From Janthinobacterium sp. (GTDB lineage Bacteria > Pseudomonadota > Gammaproteobacteria > Burkholderiales > Burkholderiaceae_D): a stretch of DNA of 64,000 nucleotides. The translations under genes were made by a program, and so were the position numbers. The stretch is from the NCBI RefSeq assembly GCF_009923995.1, contig NZ_RFSK01000001.1, forward strand, positions 1 to 64,000, given 5' to 3'. The notes beneath the pieces are model-generated. The model made no database searches. It saw only the letters and a program-made list of their open reading frames with translations, and was not told the DNA's origin. Below are positions 54,265 to 60,843 of this stretch, piece by piece. The number at the start of each line of letters is the position of its first letter. Position 1 is the first letter of the stretch.

Positions 54265-54322
54265 ATATGCAAATTAATTGCATATGATGCAGGCATTCCC
54301 CGCCATTTGCAAGATGGTTGCA
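54265..54322. promoter_or_regulatory. Two tandem operator-like palindromes upstream of folE2
   Basis: Copy 1 at 54265-54285: ATATGCAA-5-TTGCATAT, perfect 8-base arms. Copy 2 at about 54305-54325: ATTTGCAA-5-TTGCATGT, arms matching at six of eight positions, with the same 5-base spacer. The centres are 40 bases apart, near four helical turns. Such tandem dyads are typical of a dimeric repressor; a Zur-like metal regulator is the natural guess for folE2. The motif is not the enterobacterial Zur sequence. Confidence 0.6.
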
Positions 54323-54413
54323 TGTGAAATGACGGACACCGTGCGCACCCGCACGGAAAATGCCTGTGTCATGGCGCTATCTTGACGTTCGCCCTCGATC
54401 AAGGAGATGCATC

Positions 54414-54770
54414 ATGCCCATCCTGAACGCCATCGCCAGCCTCGCCGTGCGCGACTTGCACGCGGCAAGCGCCTGGTATGCCAGCCTGCTGGACAGGGAA
54501 GCCGACAGCCGGCCCCTGCCGGAAGTTGCCGAATGGAAATTTTACCGGGGCGGCGGGCTGCAGCTGTACCAGCAGCCCGAGCGCGCCGGCGGCGGCTCCG
54601 TCACCCTGGCCGTCGACGATATCGGCCTGCTGGCCACGCATCTGCAGCAGCTGAACGTGGCGCACGGCGCGCTGATGCAGACGGCGCAGGTGCACACCAT
54701 CATGCTCACCGACCCGGACGGCAACCATCTCGCCTTCGCCCAGGCAGGGCCGCACGCGACGGCACCCTAG
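54414..54770 (+). CDS. VOC (glyoxalase/bleomycin-resistance fold) family protein
   Basis: A 118-residue single VOC domain: ILNAIASLAVRDLHAASAWYASLLD at the start, LQLYQQPERAGGGSVTLAVDD in the centre, and MLTDPDGNHLAFAQAG near the end. AAGGAG lies seven bases before the ATG at 54414. Members bind metals and catalyse isomerisation, ring opening or thiol additions, or sequester drugs. The role cannot be inferred from position. The start of the divergent folE2 gene lies 164 bases to the left. Confidence 0.82.
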   Translation: MPILNAIASLAVRDLHAASAWYASLLDREADSRPLPEVAEWKFYRGGGLQLYQQPERAGGGSVTLAVDDIGLLATHLQQLNVAHGALMQTAQVHTIMLTDPDGNHLAFAQAGPHATAP

Positions 54771-54805
54771 GCCCCGCGCCTGCCGCAACGCGGCGCATAT
54801 TTCGC

Positions 54806-54847
54806 TTGACTCGCTGTCATGTGTCAGATAATGTTGACACATGACAG
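54806..54847 (+). promoter_or_regulatory. ArsR operon promoter with a 13-bp-arm operator covering the start codon
   Basis: -35 TTGACT (54806-54811); a -10 candidate lies in GATAATGT (54827-54834), spacing 15-17. Operator arms CTGTCATGTGTCA (54814-54826) and TGACACATGACAG (54835-54847) are perfect, with an 8-base spacer. The right arm contains the start codon at 54841, so the expected transcription start coincides with the ATG and leaderless mRNA is likely. The encoded ArsR protein is the natural binder. Confidence 0.72.
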
Positions 54848-55170
54848 ATTCAAACACACCACCGACCGGAGACCGCCTGCTGGCCATGCTGGCGGCGCTC
54901 GACAACCCGCACCGGCTGCGCATCGTCGCCGCGCTGGCGACGGGCGGACGCAACTACATCAGCCAGCTGGCGCGCGACCTGGGCATCAGCCGTCCGTTGC
55001 TGCACCTGCACCTGCAAAAGCTGGAAAACGCGGGCCTGGTCAGCAGCCAGCTGGAACTGTCGCACGACGGCAAGGCCCTCAATTACTTTGAAGCCCGCCC
55101 GTTTCAACTGCTGCTGACGCCGGCCAGCATCGCCACGGCCGCGTCGTCGCTTACCCCCAACCCTGAATAA
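54841..55170 (+). CDS. ArsR-type winged-helix regulator, likely autorepressor
   Basis: A 109-residue ArsR-fold regulator: ALDNPHRLRIVAALATGG, ISQLARDLGISRPLLHLHLQKLENAGLV, and wing SHDGKALNYFEARPF. No metal-binding cysteine pairs are present, so it is not a classical metal sensor. It has no ribosome-binding site, and a perfect dyad spans its start codon (see operator). It heads an operon with two small membrane proteins (12- and 57-base gaps) that it presumably controls. Confidence 0.85.
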   Translation: MTDSNTPPTGDRLLAMLAALDNPHRLRIVAALATGGRNYISQLARDLGISRPLLHLHLQKLENAGLVSSQLELSHDGKALNYFEARPFQLLLTPASIATAASSLTPNPE

Positions 55171-55181
55171 CCGAGGCCATC

Positions 55182-55439
55182 ATGACTGAAAATGCATTTT
55201 TCGCGGCGTTCTTCTTTAGCTGCACCGCCGCCGTCCTCATCTTCGCCTTCAAATATGCTTCCGGCGTGGCGCAAGCCCGCGCGCGGCTGGCGCAGGACGG
55301 CGCCTACCAGGAACTGGCCCAGTCCATGGCGGCTGCGCAGGCGGAAACGGCGGCCGCGCTGGCGGCGCTGGGCGCGTCCGTGGCGCAGATCGAGGCCCGC
55401 CTGGGCAGCCTGGAAAAGATACTCAAGGAAGTCGAGTAA
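55182..55439 (+). CDS. Small membrane protein with a coiled coil (ArsR operon)
   Basis: An 85-residue protein: one N-terminal membrane helix (FFAAFFFSCTAAVLIFAF) followed by a long alanine/glutamate/glutamine-rich helix (to KILKEVE) predicted to form a cytoplasmic coiled coil. The layout resembles PspB-like proteins that partner a regulator or membrane complex, but no homology is claimed. Encoded 12 bases after the ArsR gene. Confidence 0.7.
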   Translation: MTENAFFAAFFFSCTAAVLIFAFKYASGVAQARARLAQDGAYQELAQSMAAAQAETAAALAALGASVAQIEARLGSLEKILKEVE

Positions 55440-55496
55440 GCGGGAAATCCCGCAACGTCAGCCGTCCATCCCCCATCACGCCAAGGAGCGAACACC

Positions 55497-55937
55497 ATGA
55501 ACACCGTATCGACCGCCCGCCTGTATGCGCTACGCGCCATGTATCTGCTGGTCGTCCTGGGCCTCGGCAGCGTGCTGTGGCCCGGCATCGTCCAGCCGCA
55601 CGCGCCGTGGGAGCTGGCGCGCGGCACCGTCAACTGCATGCTGGCCGCGTTCTCGCTGCTATGTCTGCTGGGCTTGCGCTACCCGCTGCAGATGCTGCCC
55701 GTGCTGCTGTGGGAAGCGCTGTGGAAGACCATCTGGCTGCTGCTCGTGCCGCTGCCGCAATGGCTCAATGGCAGCCTCGATGCCGCCACCGCGGCCACCG
55801 CCTTCGAATGCGCGTTCGTCGTGCTGGTGTACCTGGCCATCCCGTGGCGCCATGTGTATGCGCATTACGTGGCTGGGCCGGCAACGCCCTGGCGCGCGCA
55901 GCGGGCGCAGGCGGAACCTGAGGCGCCTGCGGCCTAA
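55497..55937 (+). CDS. Four-helix integral membrane protein of unknown function (ArsR operon)
   Basis: A 146-residue protein with about four membrane helices (ALRAMYLLVVLGLGSVLW, CMLAAFSLLCLLGLRYPL, LWEALWKTIWLLLVPLP, ECAFVVLVYLAIPW) and an alanine-rich tail. It resembles small unnamed membrane families that accompany ArsR regulators. It is the third gene of the operon; its stop overlaps the stop of the convergent alkB gene. Confidence 0.75.
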   Translation: MNTVSTARLYALRAMYLLVVLGLGSVLWPGIVQPHAPWELARGTVNCMLAAFSLLCLLGLRYPLQMLPVLLWEALWKTIWLLLVPLPQWLNGSLDAATAATAFECAFVVLVYLAIPWRHVYAHYVAGPATPWRAQRAQAEPEAPAA

Positions 55938-56596
55938 CCGGCCTTGCGAAAGGTCAGATTGATGCGCTGCGCGCCCAGCCGCGCGTGTTCGCCCTCCTTC
56001 AATGGCGCCACGCCGTGAAAGCGCAGCCGGTCCGCGCCGCCCCACACCACCACGTCGCCATGCAGCAGGACGATGCGTTCCGCCCGGTCGGCCCGCCCGG
56101 CGCCGCCAAACAGGAAGGTGGCGGGCAGCCCCAGCGAGACGGAAACGATGGGCGCGTTGAAATCGCACTCGTCGCGGTCCTGGTGCAGGGTCATGCGCGC
56201 ACCGGGCGCATAGCGGTTGACGAGGCAGGCGTCGGGCGTGAAGTCGGGATAGCCGGCCGCCAGCGCCGCCTGCTGCGCCAGGCGCAGGAAAACGGGCGGC
56301 ATGGCGGGCCAGGCCAGGCCGCTGGCGGGGTCGCGCCGCGCATAGCGGTAGCCGCGCCCGTCCGTGATCCAGCCCAGGGTGCCGCAATTGCTCATGGCGA
56401 CCGACATGCGCAGGCCGCCCGGCGTGGCCATGTGACGCAGGGGCGCCGCCTGCACGATGGCGTCCAGCGCCGCCAGCACGGCGTCGACGTGGGGCAGCGC
56501 AAAGCCGCGCAGCAGCCACGACGCGCGCGTGCCCGGCACGAGCGGCACGGGCGCGGCCGGGACTTGCTCTTCATCGGCAAACAGGGACAGGTTCAT
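55934..56596 (-). CDS. alkB: AlkB-type DNA/RNA dealkylation dioxygenase
   Basis: A 220-residue Fe(II)/2-oxoglutarate oxygenase that removes methyl groups from 1-methyladenine and 3-methylcytosine in DNA and RNA. LHQDRDECDF gives the His-x-Asp metal pair, RFHGVAP the distal histidine, and the C-terminal RINLTFR the 2-oxoglutarate arginines. NRYAPGARM is the nucleotide-recognition region. Start 56596 is the conserved start; the open frame to 56689 is not supported. No ada gene is nearby. Confidence 0.92.
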   Translation of the reverse strand: MNLSLFADEEQVPAAPVPLVPGTRASWLLRGFALPHVDAVLAALDAIVQAAPLRHMATPGGLRMSVAMSNCGTLGWITDGRGYRYARRDPASGLAWPAMPPVFLRLAQQAALAAGYPDFTPDACLVNRYAPGARMTLHQDRDECDFNAPIVSVSLGLPATFLFGGAGRADRAERIVLLHGDVVVWGGADRLRFHGVAPLKEGEHARLGAQRINLTFRKAG

Positions 56597-56690
56597 GCCG
56601 CCTATTGTAGGCCCGGCGCGCAAAAAGCGCGCGCGGCCGCGCCAGGGTGCGCTACAGTAGCGCTTCCAGCCACTCTTGCCTACTTTCACG

Positions 56691-57173
56691 ATGGATCATT
56701 ACGCCGATTTGCTGCACACCCTGGCGCAGCAGGAAGAAACCCTGCAGTTCAAGCGCTTCGACAACGATGATGCGCTCGCCGTGGGCATGTGGATCGTCGA
56801 GGACGTGCGCCGGCGCGGCAAGGCCGTCACCGTCAACATCACGCGCAACGGCCAGGTCCTGTTCCACCACGCCATGACGGGCGCCACGGCCGACCAGGCG
56901 GACTGGATACGCCGCAAGAACAACACGGTGCAGCGCTTCTGCCGCAGTTCCTACTACATGGGCATCTCGTACAAGAGCCGCGGCAGCACCTTCGAGGACG
57001 TGAAATACCTCGACGACGTCGAGTACGCGGGCCATGGCGGCGCCTTTCCCCTGCTGATACGCGGCGTGGGGCTGGTCGGCACCGTCACCGTCTCGGGCCT
57101 GGCGCAGGCGGACGACCATGCGCTGGTGGTGGCCGCGCTGCAGGCACGGCTCGATACTCAACTCAACAAATAG
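56691..57173 (+). CDS. UPF0303/heme-degrading-domain family protein
   Basis: A 160-residue protein of the HbpS-like/UPF0303 family: LQFKRFDNDDALAVGMWI at the start, VTVNITRNGQVLFHHAMTGA, NTVQRFCRSSYYMG, GGAFPLLIRGVGLVGTVTVSGL. The fold is known in heme-binding or heme-degrading proteins and in yeast Ybr137w; the precise activity here is unknown. Start 56691 is the first ATG; a TTG five codons upstream is less likely. Its stop codon directly abuts that of the convergent racemase gene. Confidence 0.85.
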   Translation: MDHYADLLHTLAQQEETLQFKRFDNDDALAVGMWIVEDVRRRGKAVTVNITRNGQVLFHHAMTGATADQADWIRRKNNTVQRFCRSSYYMGISYKSRGSTFEDVKYLDDVEYAGHGGAFPLLIRGVGLVGTVTVSGLAQADDHALVVAALQARLDTQLNK

Positions 57174-57866
57174 TCAGGCGGCCAGCGCCCGGCGCAGGGC
57201 CGCGCGCGCCAGCAAGCGCGTGGAATCGAGAGTCGGCAGCGGCGAATTGGCGTCGCTGATGATCAGCGGGATTTCCGTGCAGCCGAGGATGACGGCGTCG
57301 CAGCCCTGCCCCCGCAAGCCGGCGAGGATGGCCTGGAAGCGCGCCACGCTGCCCGGTTTGACCACGCCCGGCACCAGCTCTTCCATGATGATGCGGTTGA
57401 TCTCGCCGCGCTCGTCCTCGCCCGGCCGCACGCAATCGATGCCGCGCGCGGCCAGCATGTCCGGATACACGGCGCTGTCGACCAGCCATCGCGTGCCCGT
57501 CAGGCCCACGCGGCGGAAACCGCGCGCCGCCGCTTCGGCGGCGACGACATCGGCGATATGCAGCCACGGCAGCGGCGAACGGGGCACCATCAGCGCAAAT
57601 GCCTGGTGGATGGTGTTGTCGGGGCAGATCAGGAAGTCGGCGCCGGCGGCGGCCAGCTTGTGCGCCGACGCCAGCATCAGCTCCGCCACGCCGGCCAGGT
57701 CGCCCGCATTCAGGCACGCCACATAGCGCACCAGCGGCGGCGTGTGCAGCGTCACTTCCGGATGTTCATACGCGCCCAGCGCATGCGCGCCCTCTTCGCA
57801 GATGGTGCGGTAGCACAGGGCCGCGCCTTCGGCGGAGCAGCCGACGATGCCGATATGTCGAGTCAT
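57174..57866 (-). CDS. Aspartate/glutamate racemase-family protein
   Basis: A 230-residue cofactor-independent amino-acid racemase of the YgeA/hydantoin type. The two catalytic cysteines are in LICPDNT and ILGCTEIPLI, and the family core is HIGIVGCSAEGAALCY. It interconverts L- and D-amino acids or related carboxylates; substrate not known. It is the last gene of a GntR-SDR-racemase operon. Its start follows three tandem copies of a ribosome-binding/start unit (see repeat). Confidence 0.87.
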   Translation of the reverse strand: MTRHIGIVGCSAEGAALCYRTICEEGAHALGAYEHPEVTLHTPPLVRYVACLNAGDLAGVAELMLASAHKLAAAGADFLICPDNTIHQAFALMVPRSPLPWLHIADVVAAEAAARGFRRVGLTGTRWLVDSAVYPDMLAARGIDCVRPGEDERGEINRIIMEELVPGVVKPGSVARFQAILAGLRGQGCDAVILGCTEIPLIISDANSPLPTLDSTRLLARAALRRALAA

Positions 57867-57914
57867 GCGATCTTCCTTTTCATGCGGTCTTCCTTTTCAT
57901 GCGGTCTTCCTTTT
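57864..57914 (-). repeat. Three tandem 17-bp units, each carrying a ribosome-binding site and an ATG
   Basis: Plus-strand copies of CATGCGRTCTTCCTTTT at 57864-57880, 57881-57897 and 57898-57914. Copies 2 and 3 are identical; copy 1 differs by one base. Read on the minus strand, each unit is AAAAGGAAGAYCGCATG, a complete Shine-Dalgarno and start. The two upstream ATGs encode six-residue peptides (MKRKTA, and MKRKIA by the same reading) that stop in an ATGA overlap with the next ATG. The last ATG, 57866, starts the racemase. Confidence 0.85.
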
Positions 57915-57917
57915 CAA

Positions 57918-58685
57918 TCAAATGCGCTGGCCGCCGTCGATGGGGATTTCCGCGCCCGTGATGTACGAGGCGCGCTCGCTGCATAAGAACTCCACCAGGT
58001 CCGCCACCTCGGCCGTCGTGCCCAGGCGGCGCAGGGGGATTTGCGTGTCGACGATGTGCGAGGTGCCGGGCGACAGGATGGCCGTGTCGATCTCGCCCGG
58101 CGCGATGGCATTCACGCGCACGTTCATGGGCGCCATGTCGTTGGCCATTTCGCGCGTCAGCGAGGCCAGGGCCGCCTTCGAGCTGGCATAGGCGGAACCG
58201 GCAAACGGGTGCACGCGGTAGCCGGCGATGGAGCACAGGTTCACGACGGCGCCGTGCGCGTTCGACAGTTCCTGCGCAAAGCCGCGCGTGAGCGCCAGCG
58301 GCGCAAAGAAATTCGTGTTGTACATGGCTTGCCATGTCTGCAGGTCGGTGGTCAGCGAATTGACGCGCGCCCCGCCCGGCCCCTTCGGCGACACGCCCGC
58401 GTTGTTCACCAGCGCGTGCAGCTTGCCGTCGCCCAGCATGGGCCGCAGGGTATCGACCATCTGCCCGATCTGGCTCAGGTCCGACAGGTCCATGCAGAAG
58501 TGCGTGTTGTGCTCCTGGCTGCGGGGGCAGCCGCCCGGTATCGGGCTGCGCGAGACGGTGATGACGCGCCAGCCCAGGCTGCGGAAGCGCTCGGCGACGG
58601 CGTGGCCGATGCCGCGGCTGGCGCCCGTGACGATGGCGGTTTTGCGTTCAGTGCCCGGTTCAGTCTTGTGCGGATGATGCGTCAT
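57918..58685 (-). CDS. Short-chain dehydrogenase/reductase (GntR operon)
   Basis: A 255-residue classical SDR: TAIVTGASRGIGHAVAERF NAD(P) motif, ALVNNAGVSPKG, SIAGYRVHP serine, SAYASSKAA with the Tyr-x3-Lys pair, and a C-terminal GAEIPIDGGQRI. AAGGA precedes the ATG at 58685; the frame is open to 58877 within the GntR gene. It overlaps the end of the GntR gene by 26 bases and precedes the racemase by about 50 bases. The operon likely processes a D-amino or hydroxy acid. Confidence 0.87.
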   Translation of the reverse strand: MTHHPHKTEPGTERKTAIVTGASRGIGHAVAERFRSLGWRVITVSRSPIPGGCPRSQEHNTHFCMDLSDLSQIGQMVDTLRPMLGDGKLHALVNNAGVSPKGPGGARVNSLTTDLQTWQAMYNTNFFAPLALTRGFAQELSNAHGAVVNLCSIAGYRVHPFAGSAYASSKAALASLTREMANDMAPMNVRVNAIAPGEIDTAILSPGTSHIVDTQIPLRRLGTTAEVADLVEFLCSERASYITGAEIPIDGGQRI

Positions 58686-59388
58686 GTTCTTCCTTGTCCT
58701 GTTGCGTTGCGCCGGCGTGGATGCGCTCCTGGCGCATGACATGCGCCAGCATCTGCGCGCCGCCGTCGAGAATGTCCTGTTCGATGGCCTGCCGCGCGGC
58801 CGCGCCATCGCGCTGGCGCAGCGCAGCGATGATGGCGTGGTGGTGGCCCACCCGCATGTCCGGCGAAAAGGCGGCATAGCCGGCGGCGATCAGGGGCGCC
58901 GTCTGCATCCACAGGTGGTCGACGAAGCGTTTTAACGTGGGCATGCCGGCCGCCTGCGCCAGGCCCAGGTGAAACGCCTGGTTGCATTGCAGGGCCGCCG
59001 CCAGGTCGTGCCGGGCGATGGCCTCTTCATTTGCCAGCAGCAGGCGTTCCAGGTCGGCCAGGCTGGCGTCGTCGATGCGCCGCGCCGCCTCGAACGCGCC
59101 CAGGCCTTCCAGCTCCAGGCGCAGGGCGCGGATTTCCAGGTAGCGCGCCACGCTCAGCACGGGCACGCGGAAGTCGCGCGGCGAGCGCAGCACCAGCGCC
59201 TCTTCCTGCACCAGCTGCAGCATGGCGTCGCGCACGGGCGTGACGCTGGTCCCCAGCTGCAGCGCCAGTTCGCGGATGCGCAGGCGGTCGTTGGGCTGGA
59301 AGCGCCCGGCCGCCAGCGCCTCGCGCAAGGTGGCATACACGGACTTGCCCAGGTTGACGTGCGACAGATTGTCCAGTTGGTGCGTCAT
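58660..59388 (-). CDS. GntR-family (FadR/VanR subgroup) regulator
   Basis: A 242-residue regulator: winged helix RFQPNDRLRIRELALQLGTSVTPVRDAMLQLVQEEALV and an all-helical FCD effector domain with CNQAFHLGLAQAAG and a GHHHAIIAALRQRD segment that supplies metal/ligand histidines. It controls the downstream SDR and racemase. Start 59388 is chosen; two in-frame starts upstream lie in or beyond the palindromic operator. FCD regulators sense organic acids. Confidence 0.87.
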   Translation of the reverse strand: MTHQLDNLSHVNLGKSVYATLREALAAGRFQPNDRLRIRELALQLGTSVTPVRDAMLQLVQEEALVLRSPRDFRVPVLSVARYLEIRALRLELEGLGAFEAARRIDDASLADLERLLLANEEAIARHDLAAALQCNQAFHLGLAQAAGMPTLKRFVDHLWMQTAPLIAAGYAAFSPDMRVGHHHAIIAALRQRDGAAARQAIEQDILDGGAQMLAHVMRQERIHAGATQQDKEEHDASSAQD

Positions 59389-59417
59389 GGCCGATGCCTG
59401 CGTGGTGTCTTTCAAAG

Positions 59418-59429
59418 ATGATGCATCAT
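59418..59429. promoter_or_regulatory. GntR-type operator upstream of the GntR operon
   Basis: The perfect palindrome ATGATGCATCAT, followed by CATC to the right, 30 bases before the GntR start. Sequence and symmetry fit the ATGATNNATCAT-like operators of FCD-type GntR proteins, so autoregulation is likely. Confidence 0.55.
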
Positions 59430-59528
59430 ACATCAGGAAGAAAAATGCTGCCGCGCCTGGCGTGCGCGCCGCGCAGGAAATGCCGCCGGCACGTACAATC
59501 CGCCCGGACAGCATCGAAAGGAACGCAC

Positions 59529-59975
59529 TTGAACTGGGATTATCCGCACGCCTGCACCCTGCCCGTCACGCCCTCGGCGGACGATATCGACGGCTTGCAG
59601 CACACCAACAATGCCGTGTACGTGCGCTGGTGCGAGCACATCGCCTGGCACCATTCCGCCACCCTGGGGCTGGACCTGGACGACTACCGGCGCCTGGACC
59701 GGGCCATGGCGATCCGCCGCGGCGAGTACGACTACCTGCTGCCCACCCGGGCCGGCGAAGCGCTGACCCTGGCCACCTGGCTGTGCGCCAGCGACGGACG
59801 CTCCAGCATGGAGCGGCGCTTCCAGCTGGTGCGCGACAGCGACGGCGCCACCGTCGTGCGCGGCCGCTGGGAGTTGATCTGCATCGAATTGAGCAGCGGC
59901 CGCGCGCGCCGCCTGCCGCCCGAGTTCCTGGCCGTGTACGAACCGGCCATCGTCACGGCAAGCCGCGGCGGCTAG
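59529..59975 (+). CDS. Acyl-CoA thioesterase (4HBT hot-dog fold)
   Basis: A 148-residue single hot-dog-domain thioesterase. DDIDGLQHTNNAVYVRWCEHIAW is the catalytic region with the Asp of 4HBT enzymes, and YDYLLPTRAGEALTLATWL and VRGRWELICIEL follow. Members hydrolyse aromatic or short acyl-CoAs. The start is TTG at 59529, with AAGGA six bases upstream and no ATG in the right place. It ends by overlapping the convergent DUF1275 gene by four bases. Confidence 0.85.
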   Translation: MNWDYPHACTLPVTPSADDIDGLQHTNNAVYVRWCEHIAWHHSATLGLDLDDYRRLDRAMAIRRGEYDYLLPTRAGEALTLATWLCASDGRSSMERRFQLVRDSDGATVVRGRWELICIELSSGRARRLPPEFLAVYEPAIVTASRGG

Positions 59976-60655
59976 GCGGGCAGGCGCGCCGGTTCCAGCG
60001 CCATCAGCACCAGCAATATCGCCAGCGGCACGGCCAGCGCGGCAAAGCCCACGGCCAGGTAGGCAAAGGCGGCCAGGATGGCGCCCACGGCAAAGCCCAG
60101 CAGGGGCCAGAAGAATTTGACGCAGCGGTCGCGCGTGGCGCCGTCGGCCGCGCCGCGCAGCACGTCCACGCTGTCGATGACGATTTGCGTCACGTTGCCG
60201 GTCATCATGGAGGTCGGCGCCAGGTGCGCCAGCAGCAGCCGGCTGATGGCGCTGTGCGCGCCCATGCCGGCCGCGCCGAACAGGCCCGCCGTCATGGCCA
60301 GCGCGCCCGGCTCCGGCCCCAGCGGTTCGGCCAGCATGCCGCACACCATGAAGCCGAGCAGCAGCGCCATCTCCAGCAGCAGCGCCAGGCGCAGGGCCGG
60401 TCCGCCGCGGCGTTCGGCCGCCACGCTCAGCAGCCGCGCCGCCGCCACGCCGAGGATAAAGGCGGGAAAGGCCAGCAATTTCAGGGCGATGGACGCATGC
60501 GTGGCCTTCGCCAGCGCCGCGCCGATCAGCACGAAGTTGCCCGTCACGTGGGCCGTGAACAGGCCGAACAGGGCGACAAAGCCCAGGGTGTCGACATAGC
60601 CGGCCAAAAAGCCCAGGCTGATGCCCTGCATGCGGCTGCGCTGCGCAATATTCAT
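59972..60655 (-). CDS. DUF1275 (YoaK-type) membrane protein
   Basis: A 227-residue inner-membrane protein of the YoaK family, with the signature GFLAGYVDTLGFVALFG, HVTGNFVLIG, and a second MMTGNVTQIVIDSVD, plus about six membrane helices. Function unknown. It is a lone gene, convergent with the thioesterase and divergent from aroP. Confidence 0.87.
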   Translation of the reverse strand: MNIAQRSRMQGISLGFLAGYVDTLGFVALFGLFTAHVTGNFVLIGAALAKATHASIALKLLAFPAFILGVAAARLLSVAAERRGGPALRLALLLEMALLLGFMVCGMLAEPLGPEPGALAMTAGLFGAAGMGAHSAISRLLLAHLAPTSMMTGNVTQIVIDSVDVLRGAADGATRDRCVKFFWPLLGFAVGAILAAFAYLAVGFAALAVPLAILLVLMALEPARLPA

Positions 60656-60843
60656 ATGCTCTCCTTGAAGTTGCCGCCATCATAGCAAGCGGGCGCCGCC
60701 GGCGGCAGGCGTTTTGCGCGCCGTTCGGCGAAGATGCGCGGCTTTTCTTGCGCCTCCGCAGTGCAACATGCATTTCGCTCCTGATTTGCCCGTGCATGCT
60801 TTAGAATCAGCGACCTCAGCCCCGTATAAACAGGATAAAACAC

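Noticed and set aside
57864-57914. Short tandem repeats as a CRISPR-like array
   Set aside because: Units are contiguous without spacers and carry ribosome-binding sites; no cas genes.
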